Source: an uncultured Pelagibacteraceae bacterium (GTDB lineage Bacteria > Pseudomonadota > Alphaproteobacteria > Pelagibacterales > Pelagibacteraceae). From it: a stretch of 64,000 nucleotides of DNA. The position numbers and the translations under genes were made by a program. Shown in pieces: positions 61,786 to 64,000 of this stretch (the first letter of the stretch is position 1; every line of letters begins with the position of its first letter). Where the stretch lies: assembly GCA_902623785.1 (NCBI GenBank), contig CACNVG010000004.1, positions 1 to 64,000 on the forward strand, in the 5' to 3' direction. Under the pieces are notes generated by a model. The model searched no databases, was not told the DNA's origin, and saw only the letters and a program-made list of their open reading frames with translations.

Positions 61786-63314
61786 TTTTTTATTTTCTCA
61801 AACAAAATACCTAGCTTTATAATTTCTTTTTTATCTTTTAAGTATTCATTATTACTTATTGTGTCAAATTTTATATCTTTTTCCTTCATGGAAAAAATAT
61901 TCAAGACTTTTGAAGAAGTATTGGGAATAATTGGATAGAGTAAAATTGAAATTTTTCTAATTAATTCAAGAGATACAAACACAATTGTGTTCAATCTCAA
62001 GCTATCATCTTTCTTCGTCCAAGGTGCTTGATCATTGAAATATTTATTAGCTTTAAATAACTGATTTACAACATACTCAACGTAGAAATTAATGTTTTGA
62101 TCATTAATTTGCTTTTCTATATTCTTTATATTGTCTTTAAAGTCATTAAGAACTTTGAGATCTTCGTTCGTAAAATTATATTTTTCTGGAACCTTGAGTC
62201 CAATATTTTTTTCACAAAACAAAATAACTCTTTGACATAAATTTCCATAGTTATTTGCTAAATCACTATTTATACAACTTTCTAATTTTTCCTTAGAAAT
62301 ATTTCCATCATTTCCAAAAGATACTTCTTTGAGTAAGTAATACCTTAATGCATCTAATCCATAGATATCAATTATTTCAATAGGATCTAAAATATTACCT
62401 TTAGACTTAGACATTTTTTCATCACCTGAGAGTATCCATCCGTGACCGTATACTCTCTGTGGAGGTTTAATACCAGCGGCCAATAAAAAAGCTGGCCAAT
62501 AAACTGCATGAAATCTTAAAATATCTTTTCCTATAATGTGAATGTTTGCAGGCCAAAAATCTTTATATAATTTTTCTGTTTCTTGTGGGTAATTTAAAGC
62601 AGAAAGATAATTTGTTAAAGCATCAAGCCACACGTAAATAACATGGTCTTTATTCGATGGAACTTTAATTCCCCAAGAAAAAGATTTTCTGCTAACAGAT
62701 AAATCTTTTAATCCACTTTTCACAAAACTAATTACCTCATTTTTTCGGCTCTCAGGTAATATAAATTTTGGATTTTCTGAATAAAATTTTAAAAGTGGTT
62801 CTTGCCATTTTGATAATTTGAAAAAATAAGATTCTTCTTCAACCCATTCTACTTGTGATCCAGAAGATTTGGATATTTTTTTTCCACCAAGTTCTTCAAT
62901 TTCATCTTCATTATAAAAAGCTTCATCTGAGACAGAATACCATCCTGAGTATTTTGAAAGGTATATTTCTTCTTTTTTTTCTAAGATATTCCAAAGATTT
63001 GAAACAGCTAAAGAATGTCTTTTTTCTGTAGTTCTTATAAAATCATCGTTTGATAAATTAAGTAAAGAAGATAAATTTCTAAATGTTTTACTAATTTCAT
63101 CACAAAACTTTAACGGATCTTTACTAGATTTTTCAGCGGCTCTTTGAATTTTTTGACCGTGTTCATCAGTACCTGTTAAAAAAAAAACTTTATGGCCTTG
63201 AATTCTTTTTAGTCGTGCAAAAAAATCAGCCACTATACTTGAATAAGCATGACCCATATGAGGCTTTGCTGAAGGGTAATAGATTGGAGTAGTAATATAA
63301 AAGTTATCTTTCAT
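61782..63314 (-). CDS. metG: Methionyl-tRNA synthetase
   Basis: FYITTPIYYPSAKPHMGHAYSSIVAD, TGTDEHGQKIQ, KMSKSKGN. Confidence 0.96.
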   Translation of the reverse strand: MKDNFYITTPIYYPSAKPHMGHAYSSIVADFFARLKRIQGHKVFFLTGTDEHGQKIQRAAEKSSKDPLKFCDEISKTFRNLSSLLNLSNDDFIRTTEKRHSLAVSNLWNILEKKEEIYLSKYSGWYSVSDEAFYNEDEIEELGGKKISKSSGSQVEWVEEESYFFKLSKWQEPLLKFYSENPKFILPESRKNEVISFVKSGLKDLSVSRKSFSWGIKVPSNKDHVIYVWLDALTNYLSALNYPQETEKLYKDFWPANIHIIGKDILRFHAVYWPAFLLAAGIKPPQRVYGHGWILSGDEKMSKSKGNILDPIEIIDIYGLDALRYYLLKEVSFGNDGNISKEKLESCINSDLANNYGNLCQRVILFCEKNIGLKVPEKYNFTNEDLKVLNDFKDNIKNIEKQINDQNINFYVEYVVNQLFKANKYFNDQAPWTKKDDSLRLNTIVFVSLELIRKISILLYPIIPNTSSKVLNIFSMKEKDIKFDTISNNEYLKDKKEIIKLGILFEKIKK

Positions 63315-64000
63315 AGCTAATTATTTTCATAAATTTTAGAAAAAAAGGTTCGAAATCAAGATTATACTTTAAAGTATTATCTAAATCAATTAACAGGTTG
63401 TTAAATAAATTGAAATTTTTTTCAATTTTGATTTTTTTTATTATCATTTTATAAAAGTATAATTCTACTAAATGATTAATATGATCTATCAAAAAGGTAT
63501 TTTTTTTAAATAACTTATTTTCAAAAACAAAAAAAAGAAAATCTTCTATATCAAGGTTATATTTATCAAAGTTATTTTGAATAAAGAAGTTATGTAGGTC
63601 AAAATAAAATTTGGGGGATAGATAAATATTTTTAAAATCTGTAGATAGTTTCTCATAAAAGTTATCTTCTGTAATTAAAGAAATCAATTTGACTCTCTCT
63701 TGTTTATTTAAAGAAAAATCAAATTTAACACACCTTGAAGAAATGGTTTTTAAAATTCTTTTTTGAGAGTCTAGTATTAAAATAAAATTTAAATTTGTTG
63801 TAGGCTCTTCCAAGATTTTTAAAAGAGAGTTAGCTGCATGATTATTCAAATTTTCGACGTTATCAATAATTACAAAGCGTTTCATATCATTGAAAGATGA
63901 TTTATTAGCATAATCGATCATTTTTCTAATTTGAGTAACATCTATGTCTTTTTTTGTTTCTTTTACATTAATCAAAAAAAAGTTTGGGTGACTGTTTGAA
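63304..64000 (-). CDS. holB: DNA polymerase III delta' subunit (partial, runs off the right edge)
   Basis: IRKMIDYANKSSFNDMKRFVIIDNVENLNNHAANSLLKILEEPTTNLNFILI; the frame stays open upstream (NSHPNFFLINVKE) to the window edge. Confidence 0.88.
   Translation of the reverse strand, partial: SNSHPNFFLINVKETKKDIDVTQIRKMIDYANKSSFNDMKRFVIIDNVENLNNHAANSLLKILEEPTTNLNFILILDSQKRILKTISSRCVKFDFSLNKQERVKLISLITEDNFYEKLSTDFKNIYLSPKFYFDLHNFFIQNNFDKYNLDIEDFLFFVFENKLFKKNTFLIDHINHLVELYFYKMIIKKIKIEKNFNLFNNLLIDLDNTLKYNLDFEPFFLKFMKIISYER

Overview
AT-rich, very compact alphaproteobacterial chromosome segment. Gene content, order and codon usage look like SAR11 / Pelagibacterales; this placement is inference, as no database was searched. 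The window is mostly housekeeping genes with almost no intergenic space: pyrC(partial)-pyrB-ruvX, gatCAB, a sarcosine-oxidase cluster (soxBDAG), an amino-acid ABC permease plus binding protein, dapA-smpB-folK-spoT-pyrE-pdxJ-acpS-lepB-rnc-recO, hemB, rpiB-glyA-nrdR-ribD-ribE-ribB(A)-ribH-nusB-thiL-hppA, rpmF-plsX-ihfA-merR-rpmG, ctaA/metY, rplM-rpsI, argC-hom, recJ-glpX, nhaA, tatD-metG-holB(partial). Three tRNAs are readable: Ser-GCT, Glu-TTC and Pro-TGG. The main accessory region is about 46.35-53.86 kb, lying against the 3' end of tRNA-Glu. It carries a lone ogt-type methyltransferase domain, a GC-rich structured non-coding block, a tyrosine recombinase with an operator-like palindrome, several glycosyltransferases (one double-domain), a small GDPD-like protein and a GIY-YIG protein. 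The best candidate for something undescribed is the GC-rich block of about 190 nt at 47033-47228 (minus strand). It has a GNRA-capped hairpin, a long-range stem, and a terminator-like hairpin plus T-tract ending directly at the ogt start codon. Also notable are two protein genes that start 2 and 4 nt after a tRNA CCA end (possible leaderless mRNAs made by tRNA processing), divergent genes whose start codons interlock in one CATG, four convergent pairs with interlocked stop codons, a RibBA whose RibA half lacks the zinc cysteines, and no fabH between plsX and ihfA.
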